Assembly: GCF_030269765.1 (NCBI RefSeq)
Contig: NZ_BSTX01000001.1
Span: 1,123,370 to 1,187,369 of the forward strand
Source: Actinorhabdospora filicis
Lineage (GTDB): Bacteria > Actinomycetota > Actinomycetes > Mycobacteriales > Micromonosporaceae
DNA: 64,000 nt
Direction: 5' to 3'
A program made the translations under genes and the position numbers. Under the pieces are notes generated by a model. That model was not told the DNA's origin. It did no database searches and was given only the letters and a program-made list of their open reading frames with translations. This document shows, piece after piece, positions 28,379-35,651 of the stretch (the stretch's first letter is position 1; each line of letters opens with the position of its first letter).

Positions 28379-28552
28379 TCAGGGGCAGCCGCAGGACGGG
28401 TTGCAGTGCGAGCCGTGGTAGCAGCAGACCCGGTCGTAACCGCCGGGGCATGCGTGCGGATAGGTCTGGCAGCTGGGGCAGGCGCCGGCGTGCGAGCGCG
28501 GGACCAGACGGTCGAGGGTGGCGTCGGCTAACCGGCGAACGAGGCGTGACAT
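28379..28552 (-). CDS. Cys-rich small peptide, 57 aa (8 Cys)
   Basis: A short gene found by reading the minus strand: ATG at 28552, six bases after an AGGAG site, and a TGA at 28381-28379. Residues 1-24 are a Cys-free, basic, amphipathic leader containing LDRLVPRSHAGA. Residues 25-57 hold eight Cys (positions 25, 28, 35, 43, 44, 50, 54, 56) with Gly, Pro, His and Tyr between. The leader closely resembles that of the peptide gene at 41248-41430. No classical signal peptide is seen. It could be a modified-peptide precursor, a metal-binding peptide or an exported disulfide peptide. A TfoX-like gene diverges from it. Confidence 0.7.
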   Translation of the reverse strand: MSRLVRRLADATLDRLVPRSHAGACPSCQTYPHACPGGYDRVCCYHGSHCNPSCGCP

Positions 28553-28711
28553 GGGCTTCTCCTCTGCGAGAATCCGTTGGCTTCGGATTCAGGCTAGGAA
28601 TCTCGCCGGGCGCACAGGGGGCGCGTATGCGGTCGCGTATGCGCTCGTGGACCTGGACTTTCGCACACCAGTTTGATGCAATACCGAAAGCGAACGGCGA
28701 AAGGTGCAGTC
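28553..28711. promoter_or_regulatory. Divergent promoter with 12-bp direct repeat
   Basis: This gap separates the Cys-rich peptide gene from the TfoX-like gene. GCGTATGCG occurs twice, at 28623-28631 and 28635-28643, and is nearly self-complementary. On the minus strand TAGCCT near 28595-28590 is a possible -10 box for the peptide gene. Confidence 0.4.
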
Positions 28712-29023
28712 ATGACCGACCCCGAGACCTACTACGCCGATCTGGCCGACGAGTACCTCGCCCGCGAGGACGTCGCGCCCGGCCGGTCCCTGCAGAGCCG
28801 GACCCTGACGGTGGCCGGGAAGATCTTCGCCTTCCTCAAGTCGGGACGCCTGGTGGTCAAGGTCCCCGCCGCCCGGGCCGCCGAGCTCGTCGCCGGTGGC
28901 GCCGAGCCGTTCTCCTCCGGCGGGCGGGTGACGCGCGAGTGGGTGGCCATCGAGGACCCGCCCGCGTGGGCGGCGGCGATGGCCGAGGCCTACGAGTACG
29001 CCACCGGCTCCACCCGGCCCTGA
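28712..29023 (+). CDS. TfoX N-terminal-domain-like protein (103 aa)
   Basis: A small soluble protein resembling the TfoX/Sxy N-terminal domain: TVAGKIFAFLKSGRLVVKVPAARAAELVAGG matches the family's core G-K-x-F-x-F...L-V-K-L pattern, followed by REWVAIEDPP. In actinobacteria such stand-alone domains have no known role; competence control is known only for full-length proteins elsewhere. The ATG at 28712 follows GAAAGG. It ends three bases from the convergent anti-sigma factor gene. Confidence 0.7.
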   Translation: MTDPETYYADLADEYLAREDVAPGRSLQSRTLTVAGKIFAFLKSGRLVVKVPAARAAELVAGGAEPFSSGGRVTREWVAIEDPPAWAAAMAEAYEYATGSTRP

Positions 29024-29026
29024 GCC

Positions 29027-29722
29027 TCACATCGGCAGGCTGACGAAGACCTTCCCGTCGGTGTTCACGATCTCCACCGCGGTCACCTCGCCCGGCGGGA
29101 CCAGCGCGGCCCCGTCGAGGGTGACGCCGTCCTTGGCGCCCTTCGCGCCCACCAGCCAGCTCCCGGCCTCCTCGCGCAGGCCGTCGGCGCCGACCACGAT
29201 GATCCGGCACTCCTCGCCCTGCGGGATGCCGCTGACGGCGAGGTTCAGGCGCACCCAGCCGTCGGCGGGGGTCATCGCGACGGTGAGGCGGGCGCCGGTG
29301 ACGGGGTCGACGGCGGTCCCGAAGCGGGTGCCCTCGGCCGGTGGGGCGGCGGTTACCTGCGGCACCGCCTCGGCCGGCGCCGGAACCGTGGACCGTCCGA
29401 AGAGGACACCGCCGACGGCGATGGCCAGCACGCCCACGATCGCGGCGGCGAGGGTGAACATGCGGCGGCTCAGCGCGCCCCGCTCGCTTTCGCGGCGGGC
29501 GCTGGCGAGGGTGGCGTCCAGGACGTGAGGGGCGTCCGGCGGACCGGACAGGAAGGCCTCCGGCGGCACCTCGTCGAGCATGTCCCTCACCTCCTCCAGA
29601 TCGCGCGCCTCGGCGCGGCATCGCTCGCATGTGGACAAATGGGTCTCGATCCGGGCGCGCTCCTGCGGATCGAGGACGCCGAGGACGTACGCGCCGAGCT
29701 GGGGCGCCTCGTGCTCGCTCAT
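29027..29722 (-). CDS. Zinc-binding anti-sigma factor (RskA-like)
   Basis: A membrane-anchored anti-sigma factor of 231 aa that should hold the co-encoded ECF sigma factor inactive. The N-terminal zinc anti-sigma domain has H28-x3-C32-x2-C35. One membrane helix lies at about residues 88-109, then an extracytoplasmic RskA-type beta domain (PADGWVRLNLAVSGIPQGEECRIIVVGADG reads as the usual sensor fold). It overlaps the sigma gene by four bases. Release in this family is typically by regulated proteolysis. Confidence 0.92.
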   Translation of the reverse strand: MSEHEAPQLGAYVLGVLDPQERARIETHLSTCERCRAEARDLEEVRDMLDEVPPEAFLSGPPDAPHVLDATLASARRESERGALSRRMFTLAAAIVGVLAIAVGGVLFGRSTVPAPAEAVPQVTAAPPAEGTRFGTAVDPVTGARLTVAMTPADGWVRLNLAVSGIPQGEECRIIVVGADGLREEAGSWLVGAKGAKDGVTLDGAALVPPGEVTAVEIVNTDGKVFVSLPM

Positions 29723-30267
29723 GCGGCTCCTTCCAGCGCGGCCGGGCCCGGCCCGAAACGGTCGCGCAGCTTGCGCAGCGCGTGATGGGAGCGGGACTTC
29801 ACCGTCCCCGGCGGTATCCCGAGCGCCTCGGCGGTCTCGGTGACGCTGCGGCCCCGCAGGTACAGCTCCACCAGCACCGTACGGTGATCGTCGGAGAGGG
29901 TCTGGAGCGCCTGGTAGGCCAGCATCGAGTCGACCACGTTCTGCGCGTGATCGGCCTCGACCGGCGTGACGGTCTCGGTCTCCGGGGCCTCGGCCGGTCG
30001 TGCCCGGCCCGCCCGGAAGCGGTCGGTCATGATGTTGCGCGCGACGGTGAACAGCCACGAGCGCATGGAGCCCTCACCACTGGCCAGGGACTCGGCGTTG
30101 CGCCAGGCGCGCAGCAGCGTCTCCTGGAGCACGTCCTCGGCGGCCGCCCGGTCGCCGGTGATCCGGGTCGCGTAGGCGAGCAGCGCGTGACCGTGCTCCT
30201 CGTAGAGCGAGCGGATCAGCGCCTCGCCGCCGGCCCGTTCCCTTTTGCGCGGCCAGAATCCAGCCAT
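29719..30267 (-). CDS. ECF RNA polymerase sigma factor (SigL/SigK-like)
   Basis: A 182-aa extracytoplasmic-function sigma factor. Region 2 (about 15-85) contains LYEEHGHALLAYATRITGDRAAAEDVLQETLLRAW. Region 4 (about 118-172) has an HTH, VTETAEALGIPPGTVKSRSHHALRKLR. The start is the ATG at 30267 after AGGAGG. Its own upstream region carries an ECF-type promoter almost identical to one before the lipoprotein gene at 31332, which argues for autoregulation and names that gene as a target. It is coupled to the anti-sigma gene by an ATGA overlap. Confidence 0.93.
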   Translation of the reverse strand: MAGFWPRKRERAGGEALIRSLYEEHGHALLAYATRITGDRAAAEDVLQETLLRAWRNAESLASGEGSMRSWLFTVARNIMTDRFRAGRARPAEAPETETVTPVEADHAQNVVDSMLAYQALQTLSDDHRTVLVELYLRGRSVTETAEALGIPPGTVKSRSHHALRKLRDRFGPGPAALEGAA

Positions 30268-30297
30268 CCGGGTTCCTCCTCGTCGCACTCGCACCCC

Positions 30298-30325
30298 ATC
30301 ACGGACGCGCGGCCGGAACGGTTCA
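30298..30325 (-). promoter_or_regulatory. ECF-type promoter of the sigma factor gene
   Basis: On the minus strand TGAACC (30325-30320), then 16 bases, then CGTGAT (30303-30298). The TGA of the -35 box is also the stop codon of the DUF1996 gene. The layout fits the SigL-type consensus known from mycobacteria (TGAACC ... CGT). Confidence 0.65.
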
Positions 30326-31198
30326 CCGCCGCTCGCCCGCATTGAGCGTCCGCACGATCTCGGCCATCAGTTCCGCCGGGACCACCAGGACGGCGTCGGC
30401 GTGATCGGCGGCGGCGCTGTTGGCCTCCTCGGGGAAGGTGTCGACGGTGAAGGGCCCGTCGCCGAGGTCGTAGGACACCACCAGGCGCAGCTGCGGCACC
30501 GCGAAGGTGCCCTTCTGGCACACGCCGTTGGCCGCCGGGTAGGTCAGGTGCGCGCGATGGTCGGGGCTGTCGGCGCGGCGGCCGTCCCAGCAGCTCGGGA
30601 AGTCGTGCACGCGCATGACGGCCGCGCCCTCCGGGCAGGCCGGGTAGCGGTTGGTGACCCGGTCGGCGAAGCCCTCGCACGTCCAGCTCGGCCGGGCGAA
30701 GGCGCCGCCGGAGCTGACCGCCTTGGCGTTCCCGGCCAGCATCCGGGTGAACATCGGCGGCGCGATGACCGGCGCGGCCGCGTTGCCGCGCCACTGGAGC
30801 TCCACTCTGGACGGTGTGACGACCTCGCCGTCGTGCGGATCGCCGGTGCGCAGGACCGGCCAGTAGTAGGCCGACTTGTCGCCGTCGCCGCAGGTCGTGG
30901 ACGCCGCCAGCAGCGAGGCCTCGGTGGAGCCGGCGCCGGTGGAGGTGTTCCCGACGTACTCGTGCAGGTGATGCGCCGCCCCGGGCTGCCCCGGGCTGGT
31001 GATCATGTTGTCCCCGTTGCGGTGGTCACCGCCGGTGCCGCAGTCGAAGGAGTAGGTCCCCGTGGACGCGCCCGGCAACGCCACCGGGACCGGCATCGGA
31101 TCCACATCGGACATGTCCGTGCCGCCCGCGCCGCACGCGGCGAGCGTGAACAGCAACGACACCACCGATACCGCCCGCACGAGCCCGCCGTTCCGCAT
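30323..31198 (-). CDS. DUF1996-like secreted lipoprotein
   Basis: A 291-aa exported protein with a lipoprotein signal (SLLFTLAAC) and a DUF1996-type body: an SFDCGTGGDHRN start, HLHEYVGN, PVIAPPMFTRMLAG and CPEGAAVMRVHDFPSCWDGR are all characteristic of this mostly secreted family, whose role is unknown. I choose the ATG at 31198. TAGCCT lies six bases upstream, so a leaderless transcript is likely, and no Shine-Dalgarno site is seen. The sigma gene follows 55 bases later and the COG4315 lipoprotein gene diverges from it. Confidence 0.82.
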   Translation of the reverse strand: MRNGGLVRAVSVVSLLFTLAACGAGGTDMSDVDPMPVPVALPGASTGTYSFDCGTGGDHRNGDNMITSPGQPGAAHHLHEYVGNTSTGAGSTEASLLAASTTCGDGDKSAYYWPVLRTGDPHDGEVVTPSRVELQWRGNAAAPVIAPPMFTRMLAGNAKAVSSGGAFARPSWTCEGFADRVTNRYPACPEGAAVMRVHDFPSCWDGRRADSPDHRAHLTYPAANGVCQKGTFAVPQLRLVVSYDLGDGPFTVDTFPEEANSAAADHADAVLVVPAELMAEIVRTLNAGERR

Positions 31199-31231
31199 CG
31201 CCACAGGCTATCGGCGTCGGGCCCGGGCGAA

Positions 31232-31247
31232 AAATCCCGCGGGATTT
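31232..31247. promoter_or_regulatory. Perfect 16-bp palindrome
   Basis: AAATCCCGCGGGATTT lies between the divergent DUF1996 and COG4315 genes, ending four bases before the -35 box at 31251. It may be an operator. Confidence 0.5.
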
Positions 31248-31250
31248 CTT

Positions 31251-31278
31251 AGAACCGATCCGCCACGGCGTCCGTGAA
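31251..31278 (+). promoter_or_regulatory. ECF-type promoter of COG4315 lipoprotein gene
   Basis: AGAACC (31251-31256), 16 bases, CGTGAA (31273-31278). It matches the promoter before the sigma gene at most positions, including part of the spacer (GAACCG-TCCG and GCGTCCGTGA in common). The coding start is about 54 bases downstream. Confidence 0.65.
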
Positions 31279-31331
31279 AGGGGATGTGCCGCACGCGACC
31301 ACATCCACACCATAAGAGGGGAAAGATCCCG

Positions 31332-32171
31332 ATGAGGAAACCGCTGATCGCCATCGCGGCCGCCGCGCTGCTGCTCGGCCTGGCCGCCTGCGGAACCGCC
31401 AAGGCGCCCGACACCACGCCCGCCGGGAACGAGAAGGCCGCCGACGCGCTGGCCACCGTCACCGACCCGGTGCTCGGCGACCTCGTCGTCGACGACGAGG
31501 GCTACGTCCTCTACCGCTTCGACGCCGACGCCTCGGAGCCGCCGAAGTCGAACTGCTCGGGCGAATGCGCCGTCAAGTGGCCGCCGAGCCCCGCCGTGGA
31601 CGCCGCCAAGCTCACCGGCATCGACCCCGCGATCCTCGGGTCCTTCACCCGCGAGGACGGCTCGAAGCAGGCGATGCTGTCCAACTACCTGCTCTACCGC
31701 TTCGCCGGTGACAGCGCGCCCGGCCAGACCAACGGCCAGGGCGTCGGCGGCAAGTGGTGGGCGGTCAAGCCCGACGGCAAGCGCGCCGGAAAGGCGCCCG
31801 CGGCCAACGGTCCACTGAAGACGATCGACGACCCGCGCCTGGGCACCATCGTGGTCGACTCCGAGGGCTTCGTCCTCTACCGGCACAAGGGCGACACCGA
31901 CGACCCGATGGCCTCCACCTGCAACGGCGAATGCGCCGCGGCCTGGCCCCCGGTCGGTGAGATCTCCACCGACGCCAGTGGCGTGAAGGCCCGCATCACC
32001 AGCTTCAAGCGCGCCGACGGGACCGTCCAGTCGTCCCTGGACTGCTGGCCGCTCTACCGCTTCGCCAAGGACACCAAGCCGGGCGAGGTCACCGGGCACG
32101 GCGGAGCCAACGGCACGTTCTTCGCGGTCACGCCGGACGGGAAGTTCGCCAACGGCGGGAAGCCGCTGTAG
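31332..32171 (+). CDS. Lipoprotein with two COG4315 repeats
   Basis: A 279-aa lipoprotein (lipobox LAAC) with two copies of the secreted repeat known as COG4315/lipoprotein_15. Copy 1 is at about residues 45-150 (VLGDLVVDDEGYVLYRFDAD, SGECAVKWPP) and copy 2 at about 165-275 (RLGTIVVDSEGFVLYRHKGD, NGECAAAWPP). Each copy ends with a variant of L-Y-R-F-A-x-D. Members are extracytoplasmic and tied to envelope or redox stress, but the function is not settled. The ATG at 31332 follows GAGGGGAAAG. Control by the neighbouring ECF sigma factor is strongly suggested by the promoter at 31251. Confidence 0.9.
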   Translation: MRKPLIAIAAAALLLGLAACGTAKAPDTTPAGNEKAADALATVTDPVLGDLVVDDEGYVLYRFDADASEPPKSNCSGECAVKWPPSPAVDAAKLTGIDPAILGSFTREDGSKQAMLSNYLLYRFAGDSAPGQTNGQGVGGKWWAVKPDGKRAGKAPAANGPLKTIDDPRLGTIVVDSEGFVLYRHKGDTDDPMASTCNGECAAAWPPVGEISTDASGVKARITSFKRADGTVQSSLDCWPLYRFAKDTKPGEVTGHGGANGTFFAVTPDGKFANGGKPL

Positions 32172-32182
32172 GCCGAGAGTTC

Positions 32183-32213
32183 AGGCGCCCCCGGTTCGCC
32201 GGGGGCGCCTTTT
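32183..32213 (+). terminator. Rho-independent terminator
   Basis: A 12-bp stem AGGCGCCCCCGG with a TTCG loop (32195-32198), followed by a short T run (TTTT through 32213). It lies just after the COG4315 lipoprotein gene. Confidence 0.85.
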
Positions 32214-32238
32214 CGCGCGCGGGCGGGAGAATGGCGGG

Positions 32239-34257
32239 ATGTACCCGCTGGACGAGTTCCGCTTCGACGCGCGCGGCCGGGAGATCATCGAGGGGGCGAA
32301 CCTGCTGGTCGATGAGGAACCGGCGACGAAGCGCGCCATCCGGCCGGTGGACCTGCTGGACGCGCTCGTGCACGCGCTCTTCGAGCAGCACGCACCCGAC
32401 TCCCACGCGGCCGGGGCCTTCGAGCTGGCGCGGGTCGACACCGACGAGGTCTTCCACGGCACGAGTGCCCGGCTGAGCAGGGGCGAGGGCGGCAAGGTCC
32501 CGGACCACCCGCTGAAACCGGCCGCGGGGCGCCTCCTTGCCAACGCCCGAGAGGCGGCCCACGCGCGCGGCGACGCGCTGATCACGCCCGAGTACCTGCT
32601 CATGGCGCTCCTGCGCGACGCCGACGGCCCGAGGATGGCCGGCCGGGCCTTCACCCGCACCAATGGCGGGCCGATGGTCCCGGAGCAGGTCCTCGGCACG
32701 CTGATCGAACTCATGGGCCCCCACCCCCTCGGCCGCGATCTCACCGCCGAGGCCCTCGCCCCCGGCAACGCGCCCATCGTCGCCCGCGAAGCCGAGGTGC
32801 GGCGCATCCTGGAGATCCTGGCCCGCCGCACCCGCAACAACCCCATCGTCATCGGCGATTCCGGCACCGGCAAGGTCCCGATCGTGGCCGCCGTCGCCGC
32901 CGCGATCGCCGACCGGACCGCTCCCCCGGTCCTGCACGGCAAACCGCTGTTCCTGGTGGAGTGGCGACGCGTCACCGACCCCCTGGACCTGTTCCGGCGG
33001 GCCGGGGTCGCGGGGGCGATCCTGTGCATCTCCGACGCCGACTGGTTCCTGAACCTGCGCACCCGCGATCCGCACGACCCGGTCCTGTCGGCCTTCTGGA
33101 CCCTGGTGGTCTCCGGCGAGCTGCGCGTCATCCTGACCCTGCGGCCCGGCGACGCCGACAGCCTGGTCGCGCCCGGGGCCACATTGGACAACCACTTCCA
33201 GCTCGTCGCGGTCCCCGAGGCCACCGTGGAGCAGACCGCGCGGATCCTGCGCGCCCGGCGGACCGTCCACGAGGACCACCACCGCATCACCGTCCCCGAC
33301 GAGCTGATCCCCGTCGTCGCCGACCTCGCCGACCGCTACGTCCCGCGCCGGGCGCTCCCGGCCAAGGCCACCGACCTGCTGGACGAGGCGGGCGCACGCG
33401 TTCGGATGCGCGACACCCGCGCCGAGCACGTCGAGCTGACCCGGGCGGACGTCCTGGACGCGGTCGCGGCCCTGTCGGGCGTCCCGGTCGACGAGATCGA
33501 CCGCGAGCCGGGCTCCGGCGCGACGACCCTGCGCCCGGGCCTGGAGACGCGGCTGCCGCGGCCGGACGAGTCGGTGGCGATCCTGGTGGGCAGCGCGTCC
33601 TATGAGGACCCGCGGCTGCCGGAGATCCCCGCGGTCTCGGCGAACCTGACCGAGCTGCGGCGGCGCTTCGACGGCGTCTTCGGCCGGGTCAGGACCTTCG
33701 CCGACCCGCCGCTGAGCGACCTGCGCGCGATCGTGGCCGCCGCGAAGGAGGCCACCGACACCGTACTGTTCTACTTCGCCGGGCACGGGCTCCGGCAGCC
33801 CGACGGGAGCCTCTACCTCGCCCTCCCCGGCACCGATCACGAGCAGCAGCGCTTCACGAGCCTCGCCTACGCCGACATCCGGGCGATGCTCGCCGAATCG
33901 CCCGCGCTCCGGAAACTGGTGATCCTCGACTGCTGCTACTCCGGGGTGGCCACCGAGACGATGGGCGATCCCGTCCCCGGCGCCGAACTGGAGATCGAGG
34001 GCACGCACATCCTCACCGCCGCCTCCTCCACCCGGCTCGCCCACGCGCCGGGCACCAGCCGCCACACCGGTTTCACGGGCGCGCTGCTGGACGTCCTGCG
34101 CGAGGGCGTGGACAACGGGCACCGGCTGATCCGGGTCGCCGACCTGTACGCGCCACTGCGGCGGAGGCTGATCACCGACGGCCTGCCCGAGCCCCGCCAG
34201 CTGGGCACGGACACCATCGGCCACCTCGCCATCGCCCACAATCCCTTTGGCAGATAG
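32239..34257 (+). CDS. Clp_N / degenerate AAA+ / caspase fusion protein
   Basis: A 672-aa three-part protein. Residues 1-165 look like a double Clp N-domain (LLDALVHALFEQ; KPAAGRLLANAREAAHARGDALITPEYLLMALL). Residues 168-415 match the first ATPase module of ClpB/ClpC (LARRTRNNPIVIG; LPAKATDLLDEAGARVR). However, Walker A is GDSGTGKV (206-213, V for T), Walker B is ILCISDAD (261-268, no catalytic Glu), and the two arginine fingers (ERRFQ in ClpB) read DNHFQ (317-321). Residues 440-672 are a C14 caspase-like protease with His516 (FAGHG) and Cys566 (DCCYSG), of the type annotated in bacterial conflict systems. The ATPase is probably inactive and scaffolds or senses for the protease. No partner gene is obvious. 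The ATG at 32239 lies 26 bases after the preceding terminator. Confidence 0.9.
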   Translation: MYPLDEFRFDARGREIIEGANLLVDEEPATKRAIRPVDLLDALVHALFEQHAPDSHAAGAFELARVDTDEVFHGTSARLSRGEGGKVPDHPLKPAAGRLLANAREAAHARGDALITPEYLLMALLRDADGPRMAGRAFTRTNGGPMVPEQVLGTLIELMGPHPLGRDLTAEALAPGNAPIVAREAEVRRILEILARRTRNNPIVIGDSGTGKVPIVAAVAAAIADRTAPPVLHGKPLFLVEWRRVTDPLDLFRRAGVAGAILCISDADWFLNLRTRDPHDPVLSAFWTLVVSGELRVILTLRPGDADSLVAPGATLDNHFQLVAVPEATVEQTARILRARRTVHEDHHRITVPDELIPVVADLADRYVPRRALPAKATDLLDEAGARVRMRDTRAEHVELTRADVLDAVAALSGVPVDEIDREPGSGATTLRPGLETRLPRPDESVAILVGSASYEDPRLPEIPAVSANLTELRRRFDGVFGRVRTFADPPLSDLRAIVAAAKEATDTVLFYFAGHGLRQPDGSLYLALPGTDHEQQRFTSLAYADIRAMLAESPALRKLVILDCCYSGVATETMGDPVPGAELEIEGTHILTAASSTRLAHAPGTSRHTGFTGALLDVLREGVDNGHRLIRVADLYAPLRRRLITDGLPEPRQLGTDTIGHLAIAHNPFGR

Positions 34258-34331
34258 GTCCTTTCGCCAGGTTGGTCCCGTTGGAGATGGGACCCGCGTC
34301 ACTCTTCCCGGCCTCCGCTTCCCCGACACCA

Positions 34332-34367
34332 CTTCTAATGGTTAACTAACGCCGTAACCATTAGAAG
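34332..34367. promoter_or_regulatory. Perfect 13-bp inverted repeat operator
   Basis: CTTCTAATGGTTA (34332-34344) and its exact reverse complement (34355-34367) around a 10-base spacer, just before the hydrolase gene. The right arm overlaps the GAAGGAG ribosome-binding site. It looks like a TetR- or MarR-type operator, though a leader hairpin could also hide the ribosome site. No regulator gene is adjacent. Confidence 0.7.
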
Positions 34368-34375
34368 GAGTCGTC

Positions 34376-35233
34376 ATGGCCGTCCCCCGCATCGCCCACC
34401 GCCGCGTCACCGTCGACGGGGTCGAGGTCTTCTACCGCGAGTCCCTCCCCGGCCGGCCCGACGCGCCCGCCCTGTTGCTGCTGCACGGATTCCCGTCCGC
34501 CTCGCACCAGTACCGGCGGCTCATGGACGCCCTCGGCGACGACTACCGCGTCATCGCCCCCGACTACCCCGGCTTCGGGCACACCGAGGCACCCGAGGGC
34601 TTCGAGTACACCTTCGACCGGCTCGCCGACGTCGTCGAGGGCTTCCTGGAGGCCATCGACCTGCGCCGCTTCGCCATGTACGTCTTCGACTTCGGCGCGC
34701 CCGTAGGCTTCCGCGTCGCCGAGCGCCACCCGGAGTGGATCGAGCGGCTCATCGTCCAAAATGGAAACGCCTACGAGGACGGCCTCTCGCCCCAGGCCCG
34801 CGACTTCATCGCGCTGCGCCCCGAACAGCCCGGCGCCGAGGAGATCATCCGCGGCCTGCTCACCCTCGAAGGCACCCGGAGCCAGTACGAGGGCGGGGTC
34901 GCCGACGCCTCCCTCATCGCCCCGGACGGCTGGACCCTCGACCAGCACTTCCTCGACCTGCCCGGCCGCAAGGAGGCGCAGCTCGCGCTCGCCTACGACT
35001 ACCACTCCAATGTGGAGCGCTACCCGGCCTGGCAGGCGTGGCTGCGCAAGCACACCCCGCCCACGCTGATCGTGTGGGGCCGCCACGACATGTTCTTCCC
35101 GGAGCCGGGCGCGCACGCCTACCTCCGCGACCTCCCGGACGCCGAGCTGCACGTCCTCGACACCGGCCACTTCGCCCTGGAGGACGGCCTGCACGAGATC
35201 GCGCCGCTGATCGAGGACTTCCTCAGCCGCTGA
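34376..35233 (+). CDS. Alpha/beta hydrolase (epoxide/haloalkane hydrolase-like)
   Basis: A 285-aa alpha/beta hydrolase. HGFPSASHQYR is the oxyanion-hole HG motif. The nucleophile elbow VFDFGAPVG has Asp rather than Ser, as in epoxide hydrolases and haloalkane dehalogenases. The acid is likely in IVWGRHDMFFP and the base His in DTGHFALED. The start is the ATG at 34376, five bases after GAAGGAG. Expression is probably switched by the inverted repeat directly upstream. It converges on the 35223-35651 gene with an 11-base overlap. The substrate is unknown; detoxification is plausible. Confidence 0.88.
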   Translation: MAVPRIAHRRVTVDGVEVFYRESLPGRPDAPALLLLHGFPSASHQYRRLMDALGDDYRVIAPDYPGFGHTEAPEGFEYTFDRLADVVEGFLEAIDLRRFAMYVFDFGAPVGFRVAERHPEWIERLIVQNGNAYEDGLSPQARDFIALRPEQPGAEEIIRGLLTLEGTRSQYEGGVADASLIAPDGWTLDQHFLDLPGRKEAQLALAYDYHSNVERYPAWQAWLRKHTPPTLIVWGRHDMFFPEPGAHAYLRDLPDAELHVLDTGHFALEDGLHEIAPLIEDFLSR

Positions 35234-35651
35234 TCGCGCCCTCGGCCCGCACCTTGATCACATCGTCCCCGTACTCCACGGTCACCCGGTAGGCGTCCAG
35301 GGGCGAGAGCCGGTAGAACGGCCCCACCGGGACCGGCACCGTCAGGCTCTCCCCCGGCGCCAGGGCGACCTTCGGGCGCAGGATCGGCGTCGCCCACGTC
35401 TCCAGGGCCTCACGCCGGACCTCCTCACCGTCCACATCGGTCACCGTGATCGTCAGGTAGCCGTAGGACATCAGCAGCGAGGCGCGGTAGGCGGCGGTGG
35501 AGAAGGGCCAGCCCGAGCGGGGCGAGGGGTGGCCGAAGTCGGGATTGAGCAGCTCCACCGGCTCGCCCGAGGCGTTCTCCACGCGCAGGACGACGGCCAG
35601 CTCGCCCTCGACGTCACCCGGCCCGACCGTGGCCTTCAGGTCACCGCTCAT
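35223..35651 (-). CDS. Hypothetical beta-rich partner of HExxH protein (142 aa)
   Basis: A small protein of mainly beta strands (ELAVVLRVENASGEPVELLNPDFG ... YGYLTITVTDVDGEEV ... PLDAYRVTVEYGDDV) that looks like an immunoglobulin-type sandwich. It has no signal peptide or Cys. Its ATG at 35651 overlaps the stop of the HExxH gene by four bases, so the two are made together. It could be an immunity protein, adaptor or chaperone. I do not recognise the family. Confidence 0.65.
   Translation of the reverse strand: MSGDLKATVGPGDVEGELAVVLRVENASGEPVELLNPDFGHPSPRSGWPFSTAAYRASLLMSYGYLTITVTDVDGEEVRREALETWATPILRPKVALAPGESLTVPVPVGPFYRLSPLDAYRVTVEYGDDVIKVRAEGAISG

Noticed and set aside
28245..28451. 68-codon minus-strand frame overlapping the Cys-rich peptide gene
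   Set aside because: Leu/Pro/Arg-rich with no ribosome-binding site; the overlapping 57-aa frame has a good site and a clear leader and Cys pattern.
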